DNA of 64,000 nt from Ruminiclostridium papyrosolvens DSM 2782 (GTDB lineage: Bacteria > Bacillota > Clostridia > Acetivibrionales > DSM-1351): assembly GCF_029318685.1 (NCBI RefSeq), contig NZ_CP119677.1, positions 3,277,001 to 3,341,000 on the forward strand, given 5' to 3'. Positions 24,301-31,112 of the stretch are shown here, in pieces. Both the position numbers and the translations under genes were made by a program. The notes under the pieces are model-generated. The model searched no databases. It was not told the DNA's origin and saw only the letters and a program-made list of their open reading frames with translations. Within the stretch, counting starts at the first letter, position 1; each line of letters starts with the position of its first letter.

Positions 24301-26464
24301 ATGTGTCAACGCTGCCGTTGTTGTCACTGTCATACCACAGTTCTATCTTTGCACTGGCTATTTTGTCCCCGTCCGTACTGTTGACATCATAGTGCCATGC
24401 ACTTATTTCATCATTCCTTGTTACTACACTGTCAGACAAGTTCAGCTCTATATTTGGTGCAATATCCTCAAGTACTTGGAATTCTACTGTATACGGGTCA
24501 GACCATTTGCCAAGAGAGTTTTTGCACTCCAGAGTCAAGGAATATGAACCCGGTTCTTTATATTGCAATTGCTTTTTTAAATCGGTATCGGTACCTTTAT
24601 TCAGCTGTGATGTGTCACCGCCGTAATACCATCTGTATTCAACTATCGGATATTTGTCCAGAACCAGTTGAATGTTCCCGTCAGCAGAGGTATTTTCAAT
24701 ATTTATTATTCGGTTCTGTTTCCAAGAGTTTGAGGAAAGCTTGAACTGTGCAATTGGCTTTGTGGGATAAACATATACATAATCCGTTGATACATATTCC
24801 ACCACGGCAGCACTAAGTATCTCCTGCTTTTTCTCTTCAGATAATCCCGAAAGTACTATCTTGCTTTTATCAAGGTTGTACTTACAGATAACTTCTGCAA
24901 AGTATCCGTTTTTATCGGATGTAGCCGGAAAGGTGTAAGAGCCTGAAAAGAATTTGTCATAGTCAACGGCTTCGCCGTTAATGTACAGCTCGGTACTTTT
25001 AACCGCAGACATATCAGTACTGTCTGTTGCATCTCGGAATGGAATGGAGTCAAATGCTATTTCTCCTATATGATTATGTATTTGAAGTGTAGGTATATCA
25101 ATCACTGGGGTTTCTATTTTAAAATTATTTATATGAAACTTGTTATTACCTTCAGCCTTTTGGGAGTGTGCATCTTTGTATGCAACTTTTGCAGTAGCTT
25201 CCACTGCCAATTGATATTTGTCCCCTGACTTTGGAAGTTTTTTTATATTTGCTACAGTTGTTTCTACTGTAATGGTTGCAGTACCTTGGTTGTCGGCAGC
25301 ACTCTTTGGTACTACCGTAACGGTTTTCTTTTCCTCATCAGTCAGCTGCAGGCCTGCGATTTTGTCAATGTTTAAATCCCAGTTTTGTATATCCTGTCTC
25401 GTATAAAATGCACTTCTTGTAACAGAATCCATATAGTAGTCATCATCTTCCAAAACACCTTTAACCTTGAATTGTAGCCGTACCTTCTGACTGTCAAGCT
25501 CTCCGCTTTCAGGTATCCTTGGCAAGGAAGAAGCAAGTGTGACGTAGCATCTTACCGGTAAATCATATTTGATATTTTTCAGTATCGGTATTGAAAACGT
25601 CTGATACCAGATAGAGCCATTTGGCCTTACGTGCCACATCTTTCCGCTGCCGGAATACTGAATTGTAGGAGCGGACTGTACGTACAGGTATTGATATACA
25701 TTGGGGTCATAGTGTCCATTTCCGTCCGGTATTCCGGAAAACTTATTCACGGAGGTAAAGGTTTTGTACATCCAGTCTTTTAGCTTTTGGATTGTCTGAT
25801 TGGTATACCGATTAAATGAATTATATGCTGCTTCATTATAAGTACTTATTGTATTTGTCAGTTTCTTTTTAACCTCATTACTTGCAATCCAAGGTTCCTT
25901 TATCCAGTTCCTTTCCCGGAAGGTAGTAACAGTGGCTACATTTATCATCCACATATTGCTGAATGCTTCACCATTCACATCAAAGCCCAGATACTTCCAT
26001 TCGCCACGATTTGTCTTGCACTTGTCTCCATGAGTTTCCGGGTTCTGCTCCTTTCCCTTGCAGGAGATTCCCTCTGGTTTTAAGAAGTAACCACCATCAT
26101 AATAAATATCCGGCTGCTTGTTGTCTAGGTCACTATGTATCTGATACCCGCACTTAAAATAATTTCCCGGAACACAGTTGTAGTTCCCATATACAACAAG
26201 ATTCTTTTGTACAAACAATCTATAGTTAAGATAGTATCCTCTTACCTTTAAAGGTAAAATACTTCCATTTATAAGTTTTGGTAGCTGACTATTTTTCTTA
26301 TACCTGTCATAAGTATTCTGGTCAAAAAATTCCCTTCCCCCGTTTTCATATTTCAGGGATGTATAGCTTCCTGCTGCACTAATCTTGAAAATCACAGGAA
26401 AAAAAGCAATAAAAAAAGCTGTACATATTGTCATGCACAGCATCTTAACTAATCTGTTATTCAA
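21365..26464 (-). CDS. Giant secreted protein, candidate pilus-associated adhesin
   Basis: A 1699-residue exported protein with a signal peptide (VKMLCMTICTAFFIAFFPVIF). Several beta-sandwich regions of PKD or Ig type occur, for example around VEYRWYYGGDTSQLNKG and PGSYSLTLECKNSLGKWSDPY. A low-complexity middle rich in Tyr, Ser and Gly repeats the YSG motif (AGYSGKLQR, EGYSGSLSG, AGYSGTVSR, TGYYSGTIY). No LPXTG sorting motif or C-terminal membrane anchor is visible. It is the last gene of the pilus module and follows an SLH wall-binding protein by 20 bases, suggesting a surface complex. A tip adhesin or mating-pair factor is inferred. Confidence 0.7.
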   Translation of the reverse strand: MNNRLVKMLCMTICTAFFIAFFPVIFKISAAGSYTSLKYENGGREFFDQNTYDRYKKNSQLPKLINGSILPLKVRGYYLNYRLFVQKNLVVYGNYNCVPGNYFKCGYQIHSDLDNKQPDIYYDGGYFLKPEGISCKGKEQNPETHGDKCKTNRGEWKYLGFDVNGEAFSNMWMINVATVTTFRERNWIKEPWIASNEVKKKLTNTISTYNEAAYNSFNRYTNQTIQKLKDWMYKTFTSVNKFSGIPDGNGHYDPNVYQYLYVQSAPTIQYSGSGKMWHVRPNGSIWYQTFSIPILKNIKYDLPVRCYVTLASSLPRIPESGELDSQKVRLQFKVKGVLEDDDYYMDSVTRSAFYTRQDIQNWDLNIDKIAGLQLTDEEKKTVTVVPKSAADNQGTATITVETTVANIKKLPKSGDKYQLAVEATAKVAYKDAHSQKAEGNNKFHINNFKIETPVIDIPTLQIHNHIGEIAFDSIPFRDATDSTDMSAVKSTELYINGEAVDYDKFFSGSYTFPATSDKNGYFAEVICKYNLDKSKIVLSGLSEEKKQEILSAAVVEYVSTDYVYVYPTKPIAQFKLSSNSWKQNRIINIENTSADGNIQLVLDKYPIVEYRWYYGGDTSQLNKGTDTDLKKQLQYKEPGSYSLTLECKNSLGKWSDPYTVEFQVLEDIAPNIELNLSDSVVTRNDEISAWHYDVNSTDGDKIASAKIELWYDSDNNGSVDTLIQKWNGLGDFPKYSPTQLGYYKFFVYAQDEFVGVSGQDTLSQYVTQSDKKSASLECDFWVDNYQPLSDIYIDAPIERPNVDLYIMRDKDLPQDKYEYIASNRVTMENTLLGRNIIPNVNIWDMKTYEYSTPASISSNTGTNYPSGEIPYTSAGYSGKLQRTSATDNGGYHDFGHYETKTETKTASVGGRSTSGHGYSESYPPSSVSYSDGEGYSGSLSGYGYTYTSTARSDKAGDFDWTRSYAGYSGTVSRTVTYWVPNMQWVANYTGYYSGTIYKYVRQPYTDTWRGNSSKYILYISDGDVSELSEFNSAVSKTDAKVILAGTPEVKQQNPNCAKYINAKDKTVQEILNEALEYISEETPEVEQIYLLQNQKFTLNVGEDDLEKDEIVLRELQYVHDKDYFDNPTGQEAGTQAVFKADTGWKDDIKNTFSNVGKYQIYRRVKDKPSGAYGDNYSYYSGATEVDIYVHRKPIAKAALDWDFDGATNTYKTNWKDLSFDLDHNITRAKTDKGISDRKIMWKKEGGEWNYTIPDNLSPGTYRIRYYVKDIENTWSDVFTMDINGTTCKDVPEATFTLSDTPPMQFEAKLRAKKITFRNPASPVTLPASEDLEAFDLWTRYPSNPYLTIALYNLNGTQVSGTKTVSYSTATGSKSGNDISWSNVPYNVPNTLIDGNYIFEITANAEQSKTIAFPVTVKTPINLKGYINGRETAAHINTGDTAQFKFTTSQYVSKTQLNFEGQTYTSDSGKIKLVSNVGAVKTWELRLDIAEGAYPDGRQGNAEFKAWLPSGMSETVNVDYKFVGIRAYSFAVTMMLDPGWRSYYFDTSKGIDDNHDGKIDRYPKRSNTDIPAIKMPINYFSMVGHSRTYIKAGYKVKGKIDIQGEPDYSAFRIHYIIKGDTHTDTVKLTRTSGNTYTFEWIIPLETDDKTFVSFDLITKKGASTYGSEKWIDTWDSRNTSRLVFYVRGKATDDLIYVQSQ

Positions 26465-26484
26465 TTAAATCACCTTCTCGAATT

Positions 26485-27933
26485 TTAATTTAATTTTAGC
26501 ATCATATCCTTGGTGATAAATCCCTTTGCCCATACTTGCAACTTAAATGCATCACCATTAATTCCTGTTGTCCCATTTCCACCTCCAATGTATATTTGTC
26601 TGTTATTGAGAAGATATACTCCTTCCCTCCAGTCAGCATCTTTTACCGCAATGCTCAAATATTGGTCATGTATCTTCTTGGCCTGCTCATAGTCTTTACC
26701 GAACCAAAACTTCAAAAGTTCATATATGTAGTTCTTCAAGTCCTTGTTATATTTACCAACCTCGTAACTTGATATCTCATAAAGATAGCCTTCGCAGTTA
26801 TCATACAAGCTTTCTTTTTGTCCCTTCTTTATTTGGCTTCTTTGAGTAGCTATGCCCATACCATTTAAAGGTAAAATCGTTCCATCGTTATAGTTCATAT
26901 ACTTCTTAAAGTGATCCTCACCATTAAAATAGTTTACCCCAAAGCTTTCGTATTTCTCACTGAAAGTAAAGTCTATCTTCCCTCCTGTTATCAGGTTACG
27001 GTTCTTGTACATTGTTTGTGCCGTTTCCCATATCTCCATCATTGGAAACAGTCCTTTATACAGGGTGTATTCCTTGTTTTCGTAGAAGCCTGCGGATTCA
27101 TTATCATATGTGCCGTTGTTGGCATTGCTGTTTGTCCATTTGAAGCTTTCATCGGCTGAAGGAACACTTTCCACCCTTGCCTTCTTATCCAGAAGCTTTA
27201 TTATTATGACAGATGCTTCGGCTCTGGTAAGAGTACCCTTGGGATTGAATTTGTTGTTGCTGCCTGTTAAAAGCCCTACACGGTAGCAGTCTATTACATC
27301 CTGTAGATAGTTGCCTGTGATAGTAGGGTAATCTGTCATTTTAATCTTCTGGTAGCCTGCATATACGTTGTCAAATAAACCCTTGTTACCCTTGGATGGG
27401 TATGGGTCGCTTCCCTTTACAAAGTAGTCCTTTGGAACAGTTTCATATTTTCCTATGGTTCTTCTTGCAAGACTGGCTGCAAGCTCACGGGTAATAGGTT
27501 TTGCATAATCTGAAATCTCGCCTTTTGACAAAATGCCCTCTTTTAGAGCAATATCAACGAAGGGCTTGTAATATGGCACTCCTTGAGGTACTTCCGGTCG
27601 GTAGCCTATTGCTCTGACCAGCATCAAAATGTATTGCCCGCCCAGTAGTTTTTCATCAGGCCTGAAGCTACCGTCAGGATATCCTGATATTATTTCAAGG
27701 GCAGATATTTTTGATATGAAATTCCTGCCCCAGTGGCTTTTGATATCTGAGTACTTAGCCAGCTCAGTATCTAGGCTTGCTTGTGTCAGGCCGTTGTATT
27801 TGTCAAGCAGAGGCTTCATACGCATTGCTGTTGTTGTACTGTCTGACGGATCAGCATTTTCCGCAGTTATCGGTAAAAGTGCTGATAATATAATTGTTAA
27901 AACTGTTATCATACATAAAAGTTTTTTTATCAT
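26485..27933 (-). CDS. SLH-domain cell-surface protein
   Basis: A 482-residue exported protein. A signal peptide (KKLLCMITVLTIILSALLPITA) is followed by three S-layer homology repeats at residues about 43-250: HWGRNFISKISALEIISGYPDG, FVDIALKEGILSKGEI and LLTGSNNKFNPKGTLTRAEAS. They should bind wall polysaccharide. The C-terminal 230 residues are of unknown fold. It lies between the pseudopilin genes and the giant secreted protein in one unit and probably anchors that apparatus to the cell wall. Confidence 0.85.
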   Translation of the reverse strand: MIKKLLCMITVLTIILSALLPITAENADPSDSTTTAMRMKPLLDKYNGLTQASLDTELAKYSDIKSHWGRNFISKISALEIISGYPDGSFRPDEKLLGGQYILMLVRAIGYRPEVPQGVPYYKPFVDIALKEGILSKGEISDYAKPITRELAASLARRTIGKYETVPKDYFVKGSDPYPSKGNKGLFDNVYAGYQKIKMTDYPTITGNYLQDVIDCYRVGLLTGSNNKFNPKGTLTRAEASVIIIKLLDKKARVESVPSADESFKWTNSNANNGTYDNESAGFYENKEYTLYKGLFPMMEIWETAQTMYKNRNLITGGKIDFTFSEKYESFGVNYFNGEDHFKKYMNYNDGTILPLNGMGIATQRSQIKKGQKESLYDNCEGYLYEISSYEVGKYNKDLKNYIYELLKFWFGKDYEQAKKIHDQYLSIAVKDADWREGVYLLNNRQIYIGGGNGTTGINGDAFKLQVWAKGFITKDMMLKLN

Positions 27934-27979
27934 ACTCTCTATTCTCCTTTTGACTCATGTAAAATTTCGCTTGACATAT

Positions 27980-28007
27980 GTTTACATTCGATTTGATTTT
28001 GGTATAA
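27980..28007 (+). promoter_or_regulatory. Promoter of the antitoxin RNA
   Basis: TTTACA (27980-27985) and TATAAT (28002-28007) are 16 bases apart. The short transcript it drives ends at the hairpin at 28073-28110. Confidence 0.7.
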
Positions 28008-28013
28008 TATAAT

Positions 28014-28110
28014 TAAGGTGATTGAATGTCCACAAGATGTGGCAGTCACTCAAAAATGGTTAAAAGTTAATTAATCACTCTGTGTGCTAGACAGGGTGAT
28101 TATTTTTTTC
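28014..28110 (+). ncRNA. Antisense RNA antitoxin of a type I toxin-antitoxin locus
   Basis: A roughly 95-base plus-strand RNA is predicted from a good promoter to a strong terminator. Its 3' end overlaps the last codons of the holin-like toxin gene on the other strand (28100-28201). This tail-to-tail overlap is that of TxpA/RatA- and BsrG/SR4-like systems of Firmicutes. Pairing would block or degrade the toxin message. The RNA boundaries are estimated. Confidence 0.65.
28073..28110 (+). terminator. Terminator of the antitoxin RNA
   Basis: AATCACTCTGT (28073-28083) pairs with ACAGGGTGATT (28091-28101) with one wobble and is followed by seven T residues. The hairpin overlaps the end of the toxin gene and may serve both strands. 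Confidence 0.8.
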
Positions 28111-28201
28111 CGTTTTTTGTTATTGAAACAATCACGGAGAGTAATGTAAGCAGTACCATACTAAAGCCAAACATTAAGCTTAATGCTTCAAATGTACTCA
28201 T
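28100..28201 (-). CDS. Holin-like type I toxin peptide
   Basis: A 33-residue peptide beginning MSTFEALSLMFGF, then a hydrophobic helix and a basic end (TKNGKK). This is the hallmark of the putative holin-like toxin family (MSTYEAL...), which includes TxpA- and Bsr-type toxins that damage the membrane. The ATG has GGGGGTG 6 bases upstream. The leader contains CTTCTT/AAGAAG, which may hide the ribosome binding site. It sits between the SLH gene and the pseudopilin genes and should act as an addiction module for the element. Confidence 0.85.
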   Translation of the reverse strand: MSTFEALSLMFGFSMVLLTLLSVIVSITKNGKK

Positions 28202-28296
28202 TACCGTCACCCCCCTTCTTTTGTAAGAAGTAGAGCGACTACCACCCTGTAACATCCAATCACCAAAAATGATGATGTGACGTAATTCTTTGTAAT

Positions 28297-28325
28297 ATTA
28301 TACCATGTATTATTTTGCCAGTGAA
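28297..28325 (-). promoter_or_regulatory. Promoter of the toxin gene
   Basis: On the minus strand TTCACT (28325-28320) and TATAAT (28302-28297) are 17 bases apart, giving a toxin leader of about 90 bases. It overlaps the end of the upstream membrane-protein gene. Confidence 0.6.
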
Positions 28326-28327
28326 GT

Positions 28328-28612
28328 TTATTTTGTACCTGATTTGTTTTCCTCGGCCCTATATTTCTCAACTGTAAGGATAAAATATAATGTTAAAACT
28401 GTTATTAATAATATTGCAGTTAAGTCACATACCGTAAATGTATTTTTGTTGAAAAACAATGCAGCACATCCAATTAAAAGATTATATATATATACTGCAA
28501 AACTGAATAAAAACCGGTTTCGGGTTTTTACTCTGATGTTGATTGATATTAATAGTAATATCAGACCTATAAACTGAAACAGAATGAAAATGATTTCAGC
28601 TTCAGTCATCAC
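28328..28612 (-). CDS. Small membrane protein of the pilus module
   Basis: A 94-residue protein with three hydrophobic segments (IIFILFQFIGLILLLISI, FLFSFAVYIYNLLIGCAALFF and LTAILLITVLTLYFIL) and a charged tail. It overlaps the TadE/F-like gene by 11 bases, so it is translated with it. A GTG at 28612 lies 9 bases after GGAGGG; the next codon is ATG. Function is unknown; it may be a membrane partner in pilus assembly. Confidence 0.6.
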   Translation of the reverse strand: MMTEAEIIFILFQFIGLILLLISINIRVKTRNRFLFSFAVYIYNLLIGCAALFFNKNTFTVCDLTAILLITVLTLYFILTVEKYRAEENKSGTK

Positions 28613-29258
28613 TACTGCTGTCCCTCCTTTCTATATGCGAACCTTTAAAAGCTATAAAGGTTGCAGTACGTTTTTTAAAAAGGCCGTCTATTTCAAGGTT
28701 TTTAATAAAAACCATATAACAGGGTTTTTTCTCAAATTCAGTTGTTTTGGGGTTTCCATTTACATATACGGTTTCCGAATCCGGGTCAGCAGCATCCCAG
28801 AACGCCAACGAATTTGTATTTATTACGTTTTCCATGGAGGCCGGATTCGTGACACTGCCGGATATATTTTTTGATTCATTTGTTATTATGTAGTTCATTT
28901 CCGTATCTGTTGGATTAATTATGATTATCATCATTTTTGATATAACTTGATCTTTTCTTATACCGGCATTTGATTCCAATGTACTAAAAAAAGCAGCAGA
29001 TACCTTTTCTGTATCAATTACGATATTATCGGTAGATATTTTTCCTGTTGATTCGTCCACACCTTCAGCATAACCCTGTCGGCTGAGCTCGATATTATTC
29101 TCCTGCACTGCAGCTGACACTGCAAAATCAATTGCACTGGCAATACATTTCTTCTTGTATGAATATAAAGAATAATCCGCTACGGTAAGTACTATAATAG
29201 CGAGTACAAGAACTATTGCCATGCTGAAAAACATGAAGCTAAGTGTTCCCTTGCTCAC
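28602..29258 (-). CDS. TadE/TadF-like pseudopilin
   Basis: A 218-residue protein. It begins MSKGTLSFMFF, followed by one hydrophobic helix (VLVLAIIVLTVADYSLYSYKKK) and a globular outer part. This is the shape of TadE/TadF minor pilins. A cleavage after the Gly in SKG is possible, though the usual Glu at position 5 of the mature protein is absent. It overlaps the neighbouring minor pilin gene by 20 bases, which shows co-translation. Assignment rests on architecture and context. Confidence 0.6.
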   Translation of the reverse strand: MSKGTLSFMFFSMAIVLVLAIIVLTVADYSLYSYKKKCIASAIDFAVSAAVQENNIELSRQGYAEGVDESTGKISTDNIVIDTEKVSAAFFSTLESNAGIRKDQVISKMMIIIINPTDTEMNYIITNESKNISGSVTNPASMENVINTNSLAFWDAADPDSETVYVNGNPKTTEFEKKPCYMVFIKNLEIDGLFKKRTATFIAFKGSHIERRDSSSDD

Positions 29259-29700
29259 TGTACACCTCTATTCTGCATTCAGCCCTGGCTTTATAATATA
29301 AATTCTTACTATCGTCAGCACTGATTCCGCCGTTCTGCAACCTGCTGTACATTGATATGCTTCCGGATTTGATATAAACCATGAATGCCTCACCCTTGTT
29401 TAATTTTTCTCCGATTGTGTAATTAGTCAATACTACTATTCTCCCCCCAGCGTATACCCCCTTTTTTAGAATAATGCTGCTGCCAACTGAGCTAAAGTCT
29501 GCGATTTTGCTAATTTTGGTCTTGAACTCGTTATAGGCTTCAGCAGTCAGTCGACCTGTAATTTTTATCTGGTAAGCTATCAGATCAACCTGATCCTTTA
29601 GATACCTCTGCTTCAGATCATAGTCCGAAATTGCAATCCCCTTAAACATCAAAAGTGCAATAAAAGGGATAATTATCATTGATACAAATATCTTGTTCAT
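29239..29700 (-). CDS. Minor pilin-like protein
   Basis: A 153-residue protein. Two residues after the start Met (NK) comes a hydrophobic helix (IFVSMIIIPFIALLMFKGIAI), then a globular region rich in beta-prone residues (SSIILKKGVYAGGRIVVL). It belongs to the run of MNK-starting proteins in this module and lies directly after the smallest pilin. A minor pilin role is inferred from the N-terminal helix and neighbours. Confidence 0.6.
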   Translation of the reverse strand: MNKIFVSMIIIPFIALLMFKGIAISDYDLKQRYLKDQVDLIAYQIKITGRLTAEAYNEFKTKISKIADFSSVGSSIILKKGVYAGGRIVVLTNYTIGEKLNKGEAFMVYIKSGSISMYSRLQNGGISADDSKNLYYKARAECRIEVYSEQGNT

Positions 29701-29711
29701 AGACCACCTCT

Positions 29712-29867
29712 TTACGGTTCAGGCACTATATTATTATTTGTCTGCTTTACCGTCATGAAAGTTTTCTCACCTCCCGTCCTGATTTCGGTTGCAATGGGAA
29801 TTATTACTGATACAACCAAGCCAATACAAAGTGCAAATAGAATTATTGATACAATTACCTTGTTCAT
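29712..29867 (-). CDS. Minimal pilin-like peptide (51 residues)
   Basis: The product begins MNKVIVSIILFALCIG and has one hydrophobic helix followed by VIIPIATEIRTGGEKTF and a short polar tail. It is a clear paralogue of the next peptide upstream (29890-30093), sharing MNKV and the VIIPI block. It resembles Flp major pilins in size but lacks the usual Gly-Glu cleavage signature. GGAG lies 10 bases before the ATG. Confidence 0.65.
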   Translation of the reverse strand: MNKVIVSIILFALCIGLVVSVIIPIATEIRTGGEKTFMTVKQTNNNIVPEP

Positions 29868-29889
29868 AAATCATCAGCTCCTTCAGTAA

Positions 29890-30093
29890 TTAAACAGTCT
29901 GCGTAATTTCATATCCAAAAACGTTGTATGACACCGGAGCACTCAGAGTATTGATATCTGTCTGAGTATCGTCCAATTTGTCCTTTGCTCCCTGTCCTGC
30001 GGTTTTACCGGATTTCATAATAGGAATGATAACTGCCACTATTATTGCTGCCGTGAGTGCAAATAGTATTATCGCAACCAGTACTTTGTTCAA
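29890..30093 (-). CDS. Minimal pilin-like peptide (67 residues), candidate major pilin
   Basis: A TTG start at 30093 lies shortly after GGAGGTGAG. The product reads MNKVLVAIILFALTAAIIV, then VIIPIMKSGKTAGQGAKDK, and ends in a 30-residue polar tail. The longer frame to 30312 passes through a terminator and has no start signal. The hydrophobic helix with a small polar tail suits a Flp-type major pilin. It lies first after a strong hairpin (30218-30250), so it may have its own promoter and higher expression. Confidence 0.65.
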   Translation of the reverse strand: MNKVLVAIILFALTAAIIVAVIIPIMKSGKTAGQGAKDKLDDTQTDINTLSAPVSYNVFGYEITQTV

Positions 30094-30217
30094 GGTTCTC
30101 ACCTCCTCCCAAGTAAATTGTTTTGACTTAAACCACCTCCTTAAACCTGAAACCATAACGCTATAATTTAATAAAAACCCCGCATCAAGTAAATTTTTGC
30201 AGGGTTTTTCGGGCATG

Positions 30218-30250
30218 AAAAAAGAGTTGGCAGTGAACCAACTCTTTTTT
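30218..30250. terminator. Strong bidirectional terminator before the pilin genes
   Basis: AAAAAAGAGTTGG and its exact complement (30218-30230, 30238-30250) flank a 7-base loop, giving T-runs on both strands. It separates the pilus assembly and secreted-protein genes from the pilin genes. A second weaker hairpin (ends GGGTTTTT) lies 15 bases further toward the pilin. Confidence 0.85.
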
Positions 30251-30361
30251 AAAGTACGTATACTAACACATATTCTAAGGCTTTTCTTTGGATTGTTAAG
30301 ATAATCCAACACCCCCCCTCCGGAGATATGCTACTCAAGGGATAAACGCTTTATTTGTATT

Positions 30362-30862
30362 CTAATCATTGACCTTTTCATTTACCAATTTTGCATATTT
30401 ATCAACTAACGAAGCTGTTTCAAGATGGTGATTTTGAGCTAATTGAGTGACTGCTTCATTCCTAGCACCTTTAATAATTGGTTTCATAACAATATAATGC
30501 AAGCCGTCTAAATCACTAATACCAACTTCAAATACAACGGTTTGCCGATATCCATCTTTAAAAGATATCAATGTTACTGTTCCTCTTGGGGCTATTCCAT
30601 TTTTAGAATTTTCCGAATATTTTGGGTCAGTATTCGTTTCTATATTTACTTTTGATTCACCGTTTTTATCAGTAGTCGTTGTAGTTAGTATTTCGCCATC
30701 TGAACCGATTATTACAACTTTTGAATCTGCGACAGGTGCCCCCTGTTCATTTACTGTGATAAATCTCACATCAGACTTGAAAACGCATTCTTGTCCTATA
30801 CTGTTAAAAGAACAAACTGATATAGTTATTAGTACTACAAAAATCATAGCAAATTTTTTCAC
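30362..30862 (-). CDS. Secreted protein with Ig-like/carboxypeptidase-regulatory-type domain
   Basis: A 166-residue exported protein. After a signal peptide (KKFAMIFVVLITISVCSF), residues about 30-135 form a beta-sandwich with the pattern VNEQGAPVADSKVVIIGSDGE, then TTTDKNGESKVNI, seen in carboxypeptidase-regulatory-like folds. A helical tail follows. It lies between the TadC-like gene and the pilin genes. A role in pilus or surface assembly is possible but not shown. Confidence 0.6.
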   Translation of the reverse strand: MKKFAMIFVVLITISVCSFNSIGQECVFKSDVRFITVNEQGAPVADSKVVIIGSDGEILTTTTTDKNGESKVNIETNTDPKYSENSKNGIAPRGTVTLISFKDGYRQTVVFEVGISDLDGLHYIVMKPIIKGARNEAVTQLAQNHHLETASLVDKYAKLVNEKVND

Positions 30863-30919
30863 ATTATCATTCCCTTTGCCTATTTTTTTTAGTTTAAGTA
30901 ATTTTAGTATGTTTTACTC

Positions 30920-31112
30920 TCATAATGCAAAGATGACTGCCTCGAATTTGAGACAGCCGTAATTACATGCCATTTCTCCAGCAATAAGGGATTCAGAAGC
31001 CCATGTAGTACCCCATTCGATTGAAAGGACATCTTTTAAATAAGTTGTAAAATCAACTGTCTGATTCACTCCTAGTGATACTCTCCTGACTCTAATGGGG
31101 GCATCTGTAACG
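30920..31112 (-). pseudogene. Fragment of a SpoIID-like domain protein
   Basis: One frame reads DAPIRVRRVSLGVNQTVDF, then TYLKDVLSIEWGTTWASESL and IAGEMACNYG, the core pattern of SpoIID-type domains (often Y-x-x-x-V-L-x-x-E-W and AGAMA). After that the frame appears shifted and ends at 30920. No start codon or ribosome binding site is present; the fragment abuts the stop of the TadC-like gene. I take it as the relic of a secreted SpoIID-domain protein once in this operon. Confidence 0.45.

Noticed and set aside
23539-25406. Many opposite-strand open frames in the giant secreted-protein gene
   Set aside because: They come from the repeat-rich coding strand; none has a ribosome binding site.
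30094-30312. N-terminal extension of the 67-residue pilin to 30312
   Set aside because: It would read through a strong terminator and has no start signal; the TTG at 30093 has GGAGGTGAG upstream.
30094-30361. Cyclic-di-GMP riboswitch before the pilin genes
   Set aside because: Clostridial pilus genes are often under one, so I looked; only terminator hairpins are present and no GEMM-type motif.
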